This document shows positions 51,839-60,440 of a DNA stretch of 64,000 nt, in pieces. Source of the stretch: Verrucomicrobium sp. GAS474. GTDB lineage: Bacteria; Verrucomicrobiota; Verrucomicrobiia; Methylacidiphilales; GAS474. Made by a program: the position numbers and the translations under genes. Where the stretch lies: NCBI RefSeq assembly GCF_900105685.1, contig NZ_LT629781.1, forward strand, positions 372,001 to 436,000, read 5' to 3'. Within the stretch, counting starts at the first letter, position 1. Every line of letters starts with the position of its first letter. The notes beneath the pieces were generated by a model, which saw nothing but the letters and a program-made list of their open reading frames with translations, did no database searches and was not told where the DNA came from.

Positions 51839-51883
51839 TTTCCATCTGCACAGTACGCGGCAGCCCCGATGGAAACTGTATAG
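51839..51883. promoter_or_regulatory. Candidate MocR operator upstream of the EamA gene
   Basis: An inverted repeat TTTCCATC (51839-51846) and GATGGAAA (51868-51875) brackets CTGCACAGT and is followed by ACTGTATAG. The half-sites CACAGT and ACTGTA are similar to those reported for PLP-dependent regulators of DMT exporters. The site lies about 55-95 bases upstream of the EamA ATG, where a promoter is expected. The assignment is inferred from position. Confidence 0.35.
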
Positions 51884-51942
51884 GTCGGGTTTCCCCGGGA
51901 CTGTCGCTACCGGAAAGACGCGCGCCGGGGCACGATGAGGGC

Positions 51943-52332
51943 ATGAACTCCTCCCTGATCCTCGCCCAAATCGAGGTCGACCCGGAACTGGCGCGGAAAC
52001 TCGGCTTGATCTGCAGCATCACCTTCGCCTGGGGCGGCTGGCTCCTCCTCCTCCTCGCCGGGGTCACCTTCCTCGCCCGCTATCCGAACCGGGACCGCCG
52101 CCCGCTCGGCTGGCTCGCCCTCGGAATCGTCCTGCCGCTCTCCCTCCCGGCGCTCCTGGCCGGACCGGCGCTCCTCTCCGCCACGGGGAACCTCAAGGGG
52201 ATCGACGCCGCGCTCCTCTACTGCTTCTACGGCTACGAGGTGCTCTTCATGTTCCTCAGCGTCAGCTGGGGGACGCTGCTCTACATGAAGTGGGTGCGGC
52301 AGTGGTCGGGCTGGTCGAGGGAAGACGCCTAG
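51943..52332 (+). CDS. Small membrane protein of unknown function
   Basis: This is a 129-residue protein with three hydrophobic helices (SITFAWGGWLLLLLAGVTFL, WLALGIVLPLSLPALLAGPAL and CFYGYEVLFMFLSVSWGTLL) separated by short basic loops. The N-terminus (NSSLILAQIEVDPELARKL) is soluble. The start is the ATG at 51943, preceded by GATGAGGGC. The stop codon overlaps the stop of the convergent gene at 52329 (CTAG). No family is recognised. Confidence 0.65.
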   Translation: MNSSLILAQIEVDPELARKLGLICSITFAWGGWLLLLLAGVTFLARYPNRDRRPLGWLALGIVLPLSLPALLAGPALLSATGNLKGIDAALLYCFYGYEVLFMFLSVSWGTLLYMKWVRQWSGWSREDA

Positions 52333-52820
52333 TTCGTCTCGTCCTCGTCCTCTTCGCCGAAGGCGTCGCCTTCCTCGCCGCCGGGAGGGGTGTCCTCGTC
52401 GCCGATCCCCTCGCGCCCGCGGGCGAATGACTCGATGAGATCGCGGAGGAGCGGGAAACCGTAGTCGCGCCACATCGCGCAGAGGACCCACTCGAAGAGG
52501 TCTTCCTCCTCCATCTCGGGCTGGCCGATGTGGAGGAGCGGGTTCTTCGACGCCTCGGCGACGAAGGCCGCGTAATCGCCGGCGATGGAGAGGCGGTAAC
52601 GGAGGCAGGTCTGTTCCTCGGCGGTCAGCTCCGGCCATTCCCCGGTCCGGGCGTAGGTGCGGACGGCGGCGCGGACCCCCTCGGCGGCGGCATCGTCGAA
52701 TTCCTCCAGCGCGCCCTCGGCCGAAAGGAGGATGTCGGTGAGATCGTCCTCGGTGTGGGCGAAATCGGGCGCGGAATCGAGGGCCTCGCCGAGGAGGTCG
52801 AGGAGGCGACTCCAGGTCAT
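52329..52820 (-). CDS. Acidic soluble protein of unknown function
   Basis: This is a 163-residue all-helical, acidic protein. The C-terminal 30 residues are dominated by Glu, Asp and Gly (EEGDAFGEEDEDETN). The middle contains WVLCAMWRDYGFPLLRDLIES and TCLRYRLSIAGDYAAFVAEA. There is no signal peptide, membrane segment or familiar motif. The ATG at 52820 is used; an in-frame GTG at 52844 is possible. It may be a cytosolic chaperone-like or regulatory protein, but this is guesswork, and no function is assigned. Confidence 0.65.
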   Translation of the reverse strand: MTWSRLLDLLGEALDSAPDFAHTEDDLTDILLSAEGALEEFDDAAAEGVRAAVRTYARTGEWPELTAEEQTCLRYRLSIAGDYAAFVAEASKNPLLHIGQPEMEEEDLFEWVLCAMWRDYGFPLLRDLIESFARGREGIGDEDTPPGGEEGDAFGEEDEDETN

Positions 52821-52883
52821 GCTGTTGTCTTGGCGGAAAATCACGGGAGGGTCACTATGCCCCCGAACGGGGCGGAAATCAAT

Positions 52884-53885
52884 CTACACCTCAACGACGA
52901 TCTTCCCCACCGATTCGCCCGCCTCCAGCAGCGCGTGGGCCTCCCGCAGATTCGCCGCCGTGAGGCCCTTCAAGACCTTGTTCACCGTGGTCCGCAGCCT
53001 CCCCGCCTCGACCAGCCGGGCGACCTCCCGCAGGATCGTCCCCTGCGATTCGGGGCGGTAGCCGAAGAAGGTTTTCGAGAACATGTACTCCCACTGGACG
53101 CGGATCGCCTTCCGCTTGAACCCGACGATGTCGAGCGTCTCCGGATCGTCGATCAGGCAGAAATGGCCGAAGGGGCGGAGGAGCTCCGGGATGACCTTCA
53201 GGTAGCGCCGGGACTGGGTCGTCCCGAAGACGACGTCGAGGGTCCCGGGCTCGACGCCGTAGCGGGCCAGTTCGTCGGAAAGGTCGTTGTGATGATTCAG
53301 GATGTGGTCGGCCCCCAGCCGCTCGCACCAGGCCATCGTCTCCGGCCGCGAGGCGGTGGCGAAGACCCGCGCGGGGGTCGCCGCCTTCAGGATCTGGATC
53401 GCCATGGAACCGACGCCGCCCGCCCCGCCGATGACGAGGACCTTCGTCTGCGGGGTGAACTCGATCCCGCCTTCGAGCATCGCCTCCCACGCCGTGAGGG
53501 AAGTGAGGGGAAGGGCCGCCGCCTCGGCGAAACCAAGGTTCGCGGGCTTCGGCGCGACGATCCGGTGATCGACGGCCTGATACTCGGCGTTCGAGCCGTC
53601 GCGCATCAGCGCCCCGGCGTAGAAGACCTCGTCGCCCGGTTTGAATCCGGCGACGGCGCTCCCGACCTTCTCGATCACCCCGGCCCCGTCCCAACCGAGG
53701 ACGACCCCGCGCGAGCCCTCGGCGGCGCTCCGGCTCGCGCGGACCTTCGTGTCGACCGGGTTCACCGAGAACGCCCGGACACGGACCAGGACGTCTCCTT
53801 CCTTGAGTTCGGGGAGCGGGAGATCGACCTCCTCGATGGCAAAATCGGCGAGGGCGTGGGCGGTGCGGTAGGCCAGGGCTTTCAT
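52884..53885 (-). CDS. MDR-superfamily quinone oxidoreductase-like enzyme
   Basis: This is a 333-residue medium-chain reductase. The GroES-like N-terminal part (VLVRVRAFSVNPVDTKVRAS) lacks the catalytic and structural zinc cysteines, so it is of the zinc-free ZADH1/quinone-oxidoreductase type. The cofactor site is LVIGGAGGVGSMAIQILKAA (AGGVG, NADPH-binding). The HHNDLSDEL region and C-terminal NLREAHALLEAGESVGKIVV match the family. It would reduce quinones or enones with NADPH. Neighbouring genes do not define the substrate. Confidence 0.88.
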   Translation of the reverse strand: MKALAYRTAHALADFAIEEVDLPLPELKEGDVLVRVRAFSVNPVDTKVRASRSAAEGSRGVVLGWDGAGVIEKVGSAVAGFKPGDEVFYAGALMRDGSNAEYQAVDHRIVAPKPANLGFAEAAALPLTSLTAWEAMLEGGIEFTPQTKVLVIGGAGGVGSMAIQILKAATPARVFATASRPETMAWCERLGADHILNHHNDLSDELARYGVEPGTLDVVFGTTQSRRYLKVIPELLRPFGHFCLIDDPETLDIVGFKRKAIRVQWEYMFSKTFFGYRPESQGTILREVARLVEAGRLRTTVNKVLKGLTAANLREAHALLEAGESVGKIVVEV

Positions 53886-53927
53886 CCCTCGTACCGTCGC
53901 ATAAAACCGGCCCGCTTCCCAATATTT

Positions 53928-54347
53928 CTATTCGCCGACGACGGAGACCCAGACCGTCCGCCGGTGGGGGGCCGACCGGTGCTCGAAGAGGAAAATCCCC
54001 TGCCACGTCCCGAGGCAGAGCCGCCCCCCCGCGACCGGCACCCCTTCGGAGGTCCGCGTCAGGGCCATCCGCAGGTGGCTCGTCGTGTCGTCGGGGCCCT
54101 CGTCGGTGTGGAGGTAGTCGTTGCCCGAGTCGGGGACGAGGCGCTCGAAGAAGCGATGGAGATCTTCCCGCGCCGTCGGGTCGGCGTTCTCGTAGATGAC
54201 GAGGCTGGCGCTCGTGTGGGCGAGGAAGACCGTGGCGAGGCCGGTCCTGACGCCGCTCTTCGCGACGAGCCGGGCGACCTGCGCGGTCAGGTCATAAGTC
54301 CCCTTCCCCTGCGTGGGGAGGGCAAACGATTCGGTGAGGGCGGGCAT
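53928..54347 (-). CDS. YjbQ/UPF0047-family protein
   Basis: This is a 139-residue protein of the YjbQ family, structurally a beta-barrel with a metal site and reported to have thiamine-phosphate synthase side activity. The family signature is complete: FLAHTSASLVIYENADP, DTTSHLRMALTRTSEGVPV and the H-T-S, GTWQGIFLFEHR motifs. The length is typical (about 135-140). It precedes, 42 bases away, the MDR oxidoreductase gene on the same strand. Confidence 0.92.
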   Translation of the reverse strand: MPALTESFALPTQGKGTYDLTAQVARLVAKSGVRTGLATVFLAHTSASLVIYENADPTAREDLHRFFERLVPDSGNDYLHTDEGPDDTTSHLRMALTRTSEGVPVAGGRLCLGTWQGIFLFEHRSAPHRRTVWVSVVGE

Positions 54348-54366
54348 GGCGGAAGGCGGTGACGAT

Positions 54367-54747
54367 TTATTCTTTGTTCCCGTTGCGCAGCGCCGTCACG
54401 AAAAGGCCGACCCACCCGGCGAGGAAGCAGAGGCCGCCGAGCGGGGTGACGATCCCCGCCCCCCTCGGCGCGCCGAGGCCGAGGGCGTAGAGGGAGCCGC
54501 TGAAGAGGACGATGCCGACGACGAAGCAGCCCCGCACCCGGTCGGGAACCGACTCCTCCCGCACGAGGGCGAGGAGGACGGCGACGTGGACGAGGTGGTA
54601 AAGGACCGCCGTCTTCCACGCCTCGGTCATCCCCCGCTCCAGCAGCGCCGGGGCAAGCGCGTGGGCTCCAAAGGCGCCGAGGGCGACGCCGAGAAAACCG
54701 AGGACGGAGGCCGCGGCAAGGCGGCGCGAGGGGGTGCAAGACTTCAT
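54367..54747 (-). CDS. DUF423-family membrane protein
   Basis: This is a 126-residue inner-membrane protein with four helices. The family motif GALGAFGAH is represented by GVALGAFGAHALAPALL, and AWKTAVLYHLVHVAVLLAL and FSGSLYALGL are typical. The function of DUF423 proteins (YwdK/YgdD) is not known. It lies 19 bases upstream of the YjbQ gene on the same strand. Confidence 0.9.
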   Translation of the reverse strand: MKSCTPSRRLAAASVLGFLGVALGAFGAHALAPALLERGMTEAWKTAVLYHLVHVAVLLALVREESVPDRVRGCFVVGIVLFSGSLYALGLGAPRGAGIVTPLGGLCFLAGWVGLFVTALRNGNKE

Positions 54748-54893
54748 GGGAAGGAAGCTTAGAATAGTTCAGCCCCTTTGAGAATGCGGTAAAAAGGAGC
54801 GGAGATCGCGGAGATGGATCGCGGAGATATAAGGGAGATATGTCGGTTGGCGGCTTGCAATGGGGCCGCCCGCCTGCTAGCCTAACCGCCCTT

Positions 54894-56006
54894 ATGACAG
54901 ATTCTCGTGTGGCGCGGCAGACAGCGGAACGCCTTATCGGTTCTCGGGCCCAACTGCTGAAATACCAGTGCCTTCTCGGCTTCGACGGCTTCGTCGACGA
55001 GATCTACCACGCGGTCGAGCAGCGTCAATCCCCCACCAAGTTCACCCCCTACGCCGGGATCAAGCCCTTCGGCACCGCGATCTCCGCCGCCGCCGGGAAG
55101 AGCGCCTCGGTCGAGGTCGTCGAGCAGGCCGTCCGCATGGGCGGCAACGGCCCCCTGACCGCCTTCGCCCTCAGCACCCTCGGCGCCCCCGTCCACTACA
55201 TCGGCATGTGCGGCTACCCGGCGGTCCACCCCGTCTTCGCCGAATTCGCCAAGCGGGCCAAGGTCTACTCCATCGCCAACCCCGCCCTCACCCGGACCCT
55301 CGAGTTCCCCGACGGCAAGATCGTCCTCGGCCAGAACGAGAGCGTCAACGAAGTCAGCTGGGACAACATCAAGAAGCGCCTCACCGAGGCGAAGTTCAAG
55401 AAGGTCTGGAACGACGCCCACTTCATCGGGATCGTCAACTGGACGACCCTCCCCCACCTCTCCGCCATCTGGAAGCGCCTCCTCTCCGACTACGCTCCCG
55501 CGAAGGGCGCGGGCCGGAAGCTCGTCTTCTTCGACCTCGGCGACCCCTCGAAGCGGATCGACGCCGACCTCCTCGCCGCGCTGAAGATCATCTCCGAGTT
55601 CCAGGAACAGCACGACGTCATCCTCGGCCTCAATGAGGAGGAGGCCAACCAGGTCGCCCGCGTCCTCCGCCTGAAGAAGGCCCCCGCGACGCCGAAGGGG
55701 ACCGCCTCCCTCGCCGCCGCGATCCGCGAGAAGCTCGTCCTCCACACCGTCGTCATCCACCCGACGAAGTACGCCGCCGCCGCCGACGCCCAGGGCGAGG
55801 CGATCCTCGACGGCCCCTACACCGCGAAGCCGAAGACCACCGTCGGCGCCGGGGACCACTTCAACGCCGGGTTCGTGATCGGTCGGCTCCTGGGCCTCGC
55901 CCTCCCCCACTCGATCCAGCTCGCCGTCGCCAGCAGCGGCTTCTACGTCCGCCACGCCACAAGCCCGAACCGCGAGCAGCTCGTCCGGTTCCTGCAGACG
56001 CTCTAG
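54894..56006 (+). CDS. PfkB-family carbohydrate kinase
   Basis: This is a 370-residue ribokinase-fold kinase. The active-site GAGD is G318-A-G-D321 in TTVGAGDHFNAGFVIGRLL; D321 is the catalytic base. The N-terminal region (LLGFDGFVDEIYHAV, then MGGNGPLTAFALSTLG) holds the substrate site, with FDGFVDE in place of the more usual G...D. This FDGF-type opening is common in Verrucomicrobia and Planctomycetes, and the phosphorylated sugar or nucleoside is not known. The ATG at 54894 is used. A perfect terminator follows the stop codon. Confidence 0.9.
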   Translation: MTDSRVARQTAERLIGSRAQLLKYQCLLGFDGFVDEIYHAVEQRQSPTKFTPYAGIKPFGTAISAAAGKSASVEVVEQAVRMGGNGPLTAFALSTLGAPVHYIGMCGYPAVHPVFAEFAKRAKVYSIANPALTRTLEFPDGKIVLGQNESVNEVSWDNIKKRLTEAKFKKVWNDAHFIGIVNWTTLPHLSAIWKRLLSDYAPAKGAGRKLVFFDLGDPSKRIDADLLAALKIISEFQEQHDVILGLNEEEANQVARVLRLKKAPATPKGTASLAAAIREKLVLHTVVIHPTKYAAAADAQGEAILDGPYTAKPKTTVGAGDHFNAGFVIGRLLGLALPHSIQLAVASSGFYVRHATSPNREQLVRFLQTL

Positions 56007-56023
56007 GCGCTCGCACGCGTCAA

Positions 56024-56061
56024 AAAAAACGCCGCCTCCGGAAACGGAGGCGGCGTTTTTT
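56024..56061. terminator. Bidirectional terminator with GAAA tetraloop
   Basis: Stem AAAAAACGCCGCCTCCG (56024-56040) and CGGAGGCGGCGTTTTTT (56045-56061) with GAAA loop. The A and T tails allow termination of both the PfkB kinase gene (plus) and the convergent CPBP gene (minus), whose stop codon is at 56078-56080. Confidence 0.92.
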
Positions 56062-56077
56062 GTCGTCCTTGCCGATC

Positions 56078-59000
56078 CTACTTCGTCATCTGCTTCGACC
56101 ACCGCCAGCCGACCGTGGCGAATAGAAGGACGCCCGCGAACCACCCCCACGCGCCCGGCCACGCATAGAGGAAGCCCTGCTTCAGCAGGCCGAAGGCCCC
56201 GATGAGAAGGAACGCGAACGGCAACCACGCCCTGTGAAGCCGGAGGAAGGTGACGTAGGCGAGCCACAGGAGAAGCCCCGAGGCAATCCCGGTGAGGGCC
56301 CATTCCCGGAACGTCCCGAGCCCGCCCGAGCCGAGGTAGGCCATCGTCCCGACGACGATCACCAGGCCCGCGCCCAGGCCGCTCCACCGCGCCGCCCGGT
56401 CGGAGCGGGTGCCGAGGGAGCGGACGTAATCGGCCAGCGCCAGGATCCAGAAGACCTCGGCGACGGTGTAGAGGATATCGATCAGCCGCCCCGCCGCGGC
56501 GGTGAACCACGGGAGGGAGCTGGCCAGCGGCCCGTAATCGGCCAGCGGCGGGGTGAGGTGGCGGCTGTCGATGCCGCCCGTCACGGCGCGGAGGCCGACC
56601 CACGCGCAGGCGAAGCCGAGGGCGGCGAGGATCGCCCGGCGCAGCTCGGGCTTCGCGCCGTCGATGCGCGGGAGGGGATGGCGGGACTCGAAGTACCCCG
56701 CCGCCACGCCGATCGAGAGCGCGACGAAGAAGATGTGGACCAGCTGCCCGCCGATTGCGGAGAAGGCCTGGTTGCGGACCGGCTCCGAGGTCGAGAACCC
56801 GGCGAGGATCGAGGGCCATTCGACGGCCAGCAGGACCGCCTTCAGGACGAAGACGCCGACGCCGAACCGGACCAGCGCCGAGGGGACGAAGCCGCCCCGG
56901 CCCTGGCTCCAGGCGACCATCGCGACGACGAGGCCGACGACCATCCCGTTCCGCAGCATCTCGCCGAGGATCTTGCCCAGCGCGGCGAGCGGGGAGCGGC
57001 GGTCCTCCTCCTTCCGGCTCCAGGCGTCGGGGACGTGGATCGCGCCCCGGACATCGCGGACCTCGGTCCCGGCGACGCGGACGACGTACCAGCCCTCCCC
57101 TTCCTTCAGCGGATAGCGGAGGAGGTCGGGCTCCGCGTAGACGAGGCGCCAATCGGTGCGGGCAGGCTGCCGCTTCGCGTCGGCGACGAGGGGGCGGAGG
57201 AGGGTCGGATCGACGCCGTAGCGGGCGCGGAGGGCGTCGGCCGCGCGGGCGCGGACCTCGGCCTCGTTCAGCCGCGCGCCGGGCCGGGCCTCGGGAAGGA
57301 TGTGCTCGAAGGCGACGACCTCGCCCTTGCGCGCGACGCGGAGGCGGTATTCCTCGACGCGGTCGGCGACGGGGATGCGGTCGGCGAAGCGGGCGAAGCG
57401 GACGATCCACGCGGGGGGATCGAGGAAGTAGTTTTCAAGGATCGGATAATCGGAGGGCTTCCCGGCGCGCCAGGCGAAGTCACCCGCGTCGCCGTTGCCC
57501 GCGCGGACCGTCGAGACGAGGGTCCAGCCTTCCTTCGGATCGAGCGCGACGCCGCGGCGGACGAGCTCGGCCCGGGCGGCCAGCTCGGCCCCGTCCCGCT
57601 TCACCTCGATGCGGGAGGCGACGTTCTGGAGGCCGCCGAGGGAGGAGAAGGCCCAGAGCGCGAGGCCGACGAGGCCGAGGCCGTGCCAGAGGGAGACGAT
57701 GCGGCGGCGGAGGGGGTGGCTGAATTCCTCCGTGCGGGGGACGGGGACCGGGTAGGCGTGGTCGGGCGGATGCCAGGCCTTGTTCCAGGCGTCGGCGGCA
57801 AGGAGGCCGAGGGGGTAGCGGCGGCGGGCGCGGAGGACGACCCAGAGCGGGAGGAAGACGAGGAGGCCGAAGAAGAGCCGGTCGAGCCAGACGCCGGGGA
57901 GCGACGAGGTCATCAGCGCGAGCGACATCATCACCGCGTCGTAGAAGAAGTGGGCGATCATCGCCGGGAGGAGGCCGTAGCGGAGGTAGAGGAAGCCGAA
58001 GAGGGCCGCCGGGACGATCAGCTCGACCATCCGCCCGTAGGCGGGCTGGACGGGATAGAAGGCGTGGCCCGCGCCGAAGATGACGATCTGGACGACGAAG
58101 GCGATCCCGATGCAGAGGGTCCGCCACGGAATGCGGGAGGCGGGACGCTTCTCCGCGATCCAGGTCCCGATCAGGGCCGCCCCGGCGAGGGGGACGGCGC
58201 GGAAGAGCGACTCCTCCCACGTCCCGGCCTGGAGGGCCTCGGCGAGGGGGTTGAACCACGGGAGGTAATTCGCGGGGAGGTTCGGGTCGACGAGAGTCTC
58301 CGCCGGGCTCCACCAGCCGAGGTATTTCCCGGTGACGAGGTAGAAGACGACGACGAAGGCGAGGTCGCAGCCGACGATGAGGTAGCCGCCGACGGTCCGG
58401 CCCAGGACCTCGGGCGAGGCGGCGACGTCGCCGCGCCAGAGCTTCCAGAACTGGAGATGGTGGGGGAACGCGCGCCGGGTGAGGCTCTCCGCCGCGACGT
58501 AGGAGGCGCCGAAGAGAAGGGCGTCGAGGAAGAAGGAGTCGAAGAGGGGCTGGACGATCTCGGCGAAGACGAAGTTCGTCCGGGAGAGCGCAGTGTCGTA
58601 GCCCATCCAGTGGAGCGGCATCTGGTTCAACGCCGCGAGGACCTGGAGGAACGAGACGAAGGCGCCCGCCGCCAATCCGGCCTTCCACAGGACGCGCCGT
58701 TTCCGCATCAGGATGAAGACGCCGAAGAGGCAGCCGCCGACGCCGTAAAGGAGGACGGTGACGTAGCGGGCGGCGGAGGAGATCGTCTCGTTGGCCGAGC
58801 GCATCTGCTCGTACCGCTTCGTGAAGGCCTCGGGGACGTCGACGGAATGCTCGACGCAGGTCAGCCGGTCGCCGCTGACGATGAGGGTGAGGCGGAAGCG
58901 GGCCTCGCCGATCTGGTCGGCCTTCGGCCGCTCGAAGACGAAGGTGTGGTCGACGCGGCCCGAGGGACGGGTCTCGTGGGAGGCCTCGGGCTCGCCGTAG

Positions 59001-59503
59001 ACGGAGAAGTCGACGTTCCAGTCCCGGGCCGCCGCCGTCTTCGCGAGGGCGAGGGCGATGTCGCCCGGGAGGGCCGCGCCCTGCCGCGTCTCGGGAATCT
59101 TCTCATGGAAGCCGTAGGGGGTGCCGTCGGGCGTGAAGTAGAGGCGGACCTCGTTTTCCTCCCCCTCATGGTAGCGGCGGACGATCCACTGGTAGGGGGC
59201 GTACTTCCCCCCGGCGATGAGGGCGCGGAAGGCCTCCTTGCCCCCGGCCTCCAACTCGACGTAGTTCTGCACCTCGTCGTCGCTGTCGAAGGCCGCCGTC
59301 TCCCGCGTCGCGGCGGGGGCGAGGCCGAAGCGGAGGGCGAGTTCCTTTCCCTTCTTCAGCGCCTGGGCGCGGTCCATCCGCAGGTCGATCGTCAGGATCG
59401 GGAAGGCGACGGGGAAATAGCGGACCGCGAATCCAAGGCAGAGGAACGAAAGCGCCGCGAGGACGATCCAGGCGGCGGGGCGACGGAAAAGGGAGGGAGT
59501 CAT
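56078..59503 (-). CDS. Giant CPBP-family intramembrane protease
   Basis: This is a 1141-residue membrane protein; usual CPBP (Rce1/Abi-type) proteases have 200-350 residues. The CPBP core is in the middle: GTWEESLFRAVPL has E430-E431 and R435 (EExxxR), then FGAGHAFYPVQPAYGRMVEL (second motif with His) and PAMIAHFFYDAVMM (third, H-x3-D/N). Around it are an N-terminal anchor and a periplasmic domain with possible PepSY-like units (residues about 45-240) and, after residue 600, a second soluble region and about eight more helices. The ATG at 59503 sits in a hairpin (see 59502-59531). The extra domains may hold substrates or provide regulation. No similar layout is known to me. Confidence 0.82.
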   Translation of the reverse strand: MTPSLFRRPAAWIVLAALSFLCLGFAVRYFPVAFPILTIDLRMDRAQALKKGKELALRFGLAPAATRETAAFDSDDEVQNYVELEAGGKEAFRALIAGGKYAPYQWIVRRYHEGEENEVRLYFTPDGTPYGFHEKIPETRQGAALPGDIALALAKTAAARDWNVDFSVYGEPEASHETRPSGRVDHTFVFERPKADQIGEARFRLTLIVSGDRLTCVEHSVDVPEAFTKRYEQMRSANETISSAARYVTVLLYGVGGCLFGVFILMRKRRVLWKAGLAAGAFVSFLQVLAALNQMPLHWMGYDTALSRTNFVFAEIVQPLFDSFFLDALLFGASYVAAESLTRRAFPHHLQFWKLWRGDVAASPEVLGRTVGGYLIVGCDLAFVVVFYLVTGKYLGWWSPAETLVDPNLPANYLPWFNPLAEALQAGTWEESLFRAVPLAGAALIGTWIAEKRPASRIPWRTLCIGIAFVVQIVIFGAGHAFYPVQPAYGRMVELIVPAALFGFLYLRYGLLPAMIAHFFYDAVMMSLALMTSSLPGVWLDRLFFGLLVFLPLWVVLRARRRYPLGLLAADAWNKAWHPPDHAYPVPVPRTEEFSHPLRRRIVSLWHGLGLVGLALWAFSSLGGLQNVASRIEVKRDGAELAARAELVRRGVALDPKEGWTLVSTVRAGNGDAGDFAWRAGKPSDYPILENYFLDPPAWIVRFARFADRIPVADRVEEYRLRVARKGEVVAFEHILPEARPGARLNEAEVRARAADALRARYGVDPTLLRPLVADAKRQPARTDWRLVYAEPDLLRYPLKEGEGWYVVRVAGTEVRDVRGAIHVPDAWSRKEEDRRSPLAALGKILGEMLRNGMVVGLVVAMVAWSQGRGGFVPSALVRFGVGVFVLKAVLLAVEWPSILAGFSTSEPVRNQAFSAIGGQLVHIFFVALSIGVAAGYFESRHPLPRIDGAKPELRRAILAALGFACAWVGLRAVTGGIDSRHLTPPLADYGPLASSLPWFTAAAGRLIDILYTVAEVFWILALADYVRSLGTRSDRAARWSGLGAGLVIVVGTMAYLGSGGLGTFREWALTGIASGLLLWLAYVTFLRLHRAWLPFAFLLIGAFGLLKQGFLYAWPGAWGWFAGVLLFATVGWRWSKQMTK

Positions 59504-59531
59504 GGGGTAAAGTCCCGAGACCTTACCCCAT
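59502..59531 (-). promoter_or_regulatory. Hairpin overlapping the CPBP start codon
   Basis: In the minus-strand RNA, AUGGGGUAA (59531-59523) pairs with UUACCCCAU (59510-59502), a perfect nine-base stem with a 12-base loop. The A and U of the CPBP start codon (59503-59502) form the end of the stem. The 5' arm by itself reads AUG GGG UAA, a two-codon frame. The hairpin lies five bases after the deoC stop codon. It could couple CPBP translation to deoC translation or hide the start. Confidence 0.5.
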
Positions 59532-59536
59532 AACGG

Positions 59537-60202
59537 CTACCCTGTCACCAGCGCAACGCTCGCGGAGGAGCCGATGCGGGTCGCCCCGGCGGCGATCAGC
59601 GCCTCGGCCTGGACGCGGGTCTTGATCCCGCCGCTCGCCTTGACACCGATGTGGCAGCCGACGGCCCCACGCATTGCGGCGACAGCCTCGACCGTCGCGC
59701 CGCCCGGACCGAAGCCGGTCGAGGTCTTCACGTACTGCGCCCCCGCCGCCTCGGCCCGCTTCGCGCCGAGGACGATCTCCTCGGGCGTCAACGCCGCCGT
59801 CTCGAGGATCACCTTCACGAGGCGGCCATGGCCGGGGGCCGCGCCGGCGATCGAGGCGATCTCGTGGATCTCGTGCTCGATGAAGTCCCAATGGCCTTCC
59901 TTCGCCGCGCCGATGTTGATGACCATGTCGAGCTCGTCGGCCCCGGCCTCGATCGCCGCGCGGGCCTCGGCGAACTTCGCGAGGCTGAGCGTCGCGCCGA
60001 GGGGGAACCCGACGACCGTGCAGACCTTCACCGCCGACCCGGCGAGGAGCTTCCGGCAGTCGGCGATCCAGTAGGGATTCACGCAGACCGAGAAGAAGCC
60101 GTATTCCCGGGCCTCGTCGCAGAGGTGGGTGATCTGGTGGCGCGTCGCCGTCGAGGCGAGGAGCGTGTGGTCGATCAGTTCGTTCAGGTTTTCGGTTTTC
60201 AT
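59537..60202 (-). CDS. deoC: Deoxyribose-phosphate aldolase
   Basis: This 221-residue TIM-barrel enzyme splits 2-deoxyribose-5-phosphate into glyceraldehyde-3-phosphate and acetaldehyde in deoxynucleoside breakdown. The motifs are typical: IDHTLLASTATRHQITHLCD, VCTVVGFPLGATLSLAKFAE, DELDMVINIGAAKEGHW, VKVILETAALTPEEIV, and the Schiff-base lysine in AQYVKTSTGF. Length fits the short bacterial type. The ATG complements 60200-60202; no Shine-Dalgarno sequence is visible. A protein with a nucleoside-deoxyribosyltransferase-like half is encoded close upstream, so the two may belong to a common pathway. Confidence 0.94.
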   Translation of the reverse strand: MKTENLNELIDHTLLASTATRHQITHLCDEAREYGFFSVCVNPYWIADCRKLLAGSAVKVCTVVGFPLGATLSLAKFAEARAAIEAGADELDMVINIGAAKEGHWDFIEHEIHEIASIAGAAPGHGRLVKVILETAALTPEEIVLGAKRAEAAGAQYVKTSTGFGPGGATVEAVAAMRGAVGCHIGVKASGGIKTRVQAEALIAAGATRIGSSASVALVTG

Positions 60203-60244
60203 GATGTTGTTTTTAAAAGAGAACTTCGACCCGCCCGCGGCCGA

Positions 60245-60421
60245 CTACTTCCGCTCTTCTTCCTGGTAATCTCGGGTGCAGGCGAACCAGATGACGTAAA
60301 ACCACGAAAGAAAGCCGTGGAGGATCGCCCAGAGGATAGAGCGGTTCCGGTCCCACGAGGCGACGACGGCGATGACCGCGCCGAGGGTGACGCCGATCGT
60401 CTGGGTGAGGTGGGGTTCCAT
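60245..60421 (-). CDS. Small conserved membrane protein (58 residues)
   Basis: This is a 58-residue protein with an N-terminal helix (IGVTLGAVIAVVASWDRNR) and a C-terminal one (SILWAILHGFLSWFYVIWFA). The WAILHGFLSWFYVIWF segment resembles widely distributed small inner-membrane proteins of unknown function in Bacteroidetes and Proteobacteria. The ATG complements 60419-60421. It is 19 bases downstream of the gene at 60441-61517 and 42 bases ahead of deoC, so all three are likely co-transcribed. Confidence 0.8.
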   Translation of the reverse strand: MEPHLTQTIGVTLGAVIAVVASWDRNRSILWAILHGFLSWFYVIWFACTRDYQEEERK

Positions 60422-60440
60422 AGGCCTTGGATTATTCGAG

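Noticed and set aside
56234-59533. Open frame of about 1100 codons on the plus strand opposite the CPBP gene
   Set aside because: Low-complexity acidic/Arg composition with no motif; the minus-strand frame contains conserved CPBP motifs and helices.
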